Below, one piece after another: positions 62,695-64,000 of a stretch of DNA of 64,000 bases. The notes below the pieces were generated by a model. It was given only the letters and a program-made list of their open reading frames with translations. It searched no databases and was not told the DNA's origin. The stretch lies in NCBI RefSeq assembly GCF_036320965.1, contig NC_092231.1:26634394-26698393 (forward strand), read 5' to 3'. This stretch comes from Panulirus ornatus. Lineage: Eukaryota; Arthropoda; Malacostraca; Decapoda; Palinuridae. Both the position numbers and the translations under genes were made by a program. Every line of letters starts with the position of its first letter. Within the stretch, counting starts at the first letter, position 1.

Positions 62695-64000
62695 CATACT
62701 GTCTGCCCTTATTCATTCCGTCGCCACCCCGCCACACATGAAATGACAACCCCTCCCCCCACATGTGCGCGAGGTAGTGTTAGGAAAAGACAACAAAGGC
62801 CACATTCGTTCACACACAGTCTCTAGCTGTCATGTATAATGCACCGAAACCACAGCTCCCTTTCCACGTCCAGGCCCCACAAAACTTTCCATGGTTTACC
62901 CTAGACGCTTCACATGCTCTGGTTCAATCCATTGACAGCATGTCGACCCCGGTATACCACATCGTTTCAGTTCGCTCTATTCCTTGCACGCCTTTCACCC
63001 TCCTGCATGTTCAGGCCCCGATCACTCAAAATCTTTTTCACTTCATGTTTCCACCTCCAAATTCGTCTCCCACTTCTCCTCGTTCCCTCCACCTCTAACA
63101 CATATACCCTCTTTGTCGATCTTTCCTCACTCATTCTCTCCATGTGACCAAACCTTTTCAAAACACCCTCTTCTGCTCTCTCAACCACACTCTTTTTATT
63201 ACCACACATCTCTCTTACCCTTTCGTTACTTACTCGGTCAAACCACCTCACACCACATATTGACCTCAAACATCTCATTTCCAACACATCCACCCTCCTC
63301 CGCACAACTCTATCTATAGCCCATGCCTCGCAACCAAATAATATTGTTAAAACCACTATTCCTTCAAACATACCCATTGTTGCTTTCCGAGATAATGCTC
63401 TCACCTTCCGCACATTTTTCAACGCTCCCAGAACTTTCGCCCCCTCCTCCACCCTATGACTCACTCAGTTTCCATGGTAACATCCGCTGCCAAATCCACT
63501 CCCAGGTATCGATAACACTTCACTTCCTCCAGTTTTTCTCCATTCAAACTCGCCTCCCAATTGACTTGTCCCTCAACCGTACTTTACCTAATAACCTTGC
63601 TCTTATTCACATTTTACTCTCAGCTTTCTTCTTTCACACACTTTACCAAACTCAATCACCAACTTCTGCAGTTTCTCACCCAAATCAGCCACCAGCGCTG
63701 TATCATCAGCGAACAACAACTGACACTTCGCAAGTTCTCTCATCCACAACAGACTGTATACTTGCCCCTCTCTCCAAAACATTTGCATTCACCCCCCCCC
63801 CCCTAACAACCCCATCCATAAACAAATTAAACAACCGTATAGACATCACACACCCCTGCTGCAAACCGACATTCACTGAGAACCAATCATTTTCCTCTCT
63901 TCCTTCTCGTACACTTGCCTTACATCCTCGATAAAAACTTTTCACCGCTTCTAACAACCTGCCTCCCACACCATATGTTCTTAAAACCTTCCACAGAGCG
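62455..64000 (-). mobile_element. RTE-like LINE copy running off the window end
   Basis: Minus strand, truncated by the window: motif A side at 64000 (GGRLLEAVKSFYRGCKASV), motif B (GLQQGCVMSIRLFNLFMDGV, about 63860), LLFADDTALVAD (about 63710), a frame-broken FRYLG region, and an uninterrupted C-terminal part 63464-62967 ([34 protein letters not shown]). The long-form 3' UTR runs 62960-62478 with a TA run at 62614-62691. Broken by several frameshifts; intermediate age. Confidence 0.9.
62614..62691. repeat. (TA)n inside a LINE 3' UTR
   Basis: The TA run replaces the TA-rich middle of the long 3' UTR, as at 56127-56198. Confidence 0.96.

Noticed and set aside
62930..62950. GGTTCAATCC-like string in LINE tails as a tRNA-type B box
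   Set aside because: One base short of the B-box consensus, on the wrong side and strand relative to any A box, and part of the LINE UTR.

Overview
ORGANISM AND CONTEXT. This is nuclear DNA of an arthropod with very large, repeat-choked introns. A decapod crustacean is the best fit, but that is inference from the style of the transposons, the heavy (TA)n content and the arthropod-like protein; no marker gene settles the species. There is no prokaryotic gene organisation. Only four short segments (about 550 bp in all) look like host coding sequence. All four are consecutive plus-strand exons of one gene, a CELF/Bruno RNA-binding protein of the CELF3-6 (Drosophila bruno-3) type. LAYOUT. 1-7787: upstream DNA, probably an earlier intron, with a decayed Jockey-type LINE, an old RTE-like relic, a 46-bp minisatellite and a CCTAA-rich minisatellite. 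7788-7867: exon with the RNP1 motif of RRM2. 7868-18579: 10.7-kb intron. 18580-18738: exon with the end of RRM2 and the start of the linker. 18739-30625: 11.9-kb intron. 30626-30776: Gln/Ala-rich linker exon. 30777-36906: 6.1-kb intron, the least repeat-loaded. 36907-37065: Pro/Asn/Gln-rich linker exon. 37066-64000: the next intron, at least 26.9 kb and not closed inside the window, almost solid transposon. The exons coding for RRM3 are not here. MOBILE DNA. The dominant family is an RTE-like non-LTR retrotransposon, present as at least 18 copies or fragments on both strands. It has an APE endonuclease, a reverse transcriptase with an FADD motif, and a conserved C-terminal WFGHMERM...GRPNWRW region. 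Four copies are nearly identical and have RT frames that are open or nearly so. They share a short 3' UTR and look young; the rest are older and mostly carry a longer 3' UTR. Copies are nested in one another, and three target-site duplications can be read. Many copies are bounded by (TA)n on one or both sides. A short element made only of the RTE 5' leader and 3' tail is also present and is probably a parasite of the LINE. The second notable family is a Penelope-like element with YVDD reverse transcriptase and C-terminal GIY-YIG nuclease. Its 3' units carry hammerhead-ribozyme-like cores. Jockey-, CR1/L2- and probably Tc1-like remnants complete the picture. HOW IT FITS TOGETHER. The host gene supplies only short exons; everything else appears to be intron length made by LINE insertion, LINE-into-LINE nesting, internal deletion and microsatellite growth. 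One stretch (40895-41890) looks like a low-accuracy duplicate of its neighbour and may be an assembly fault.
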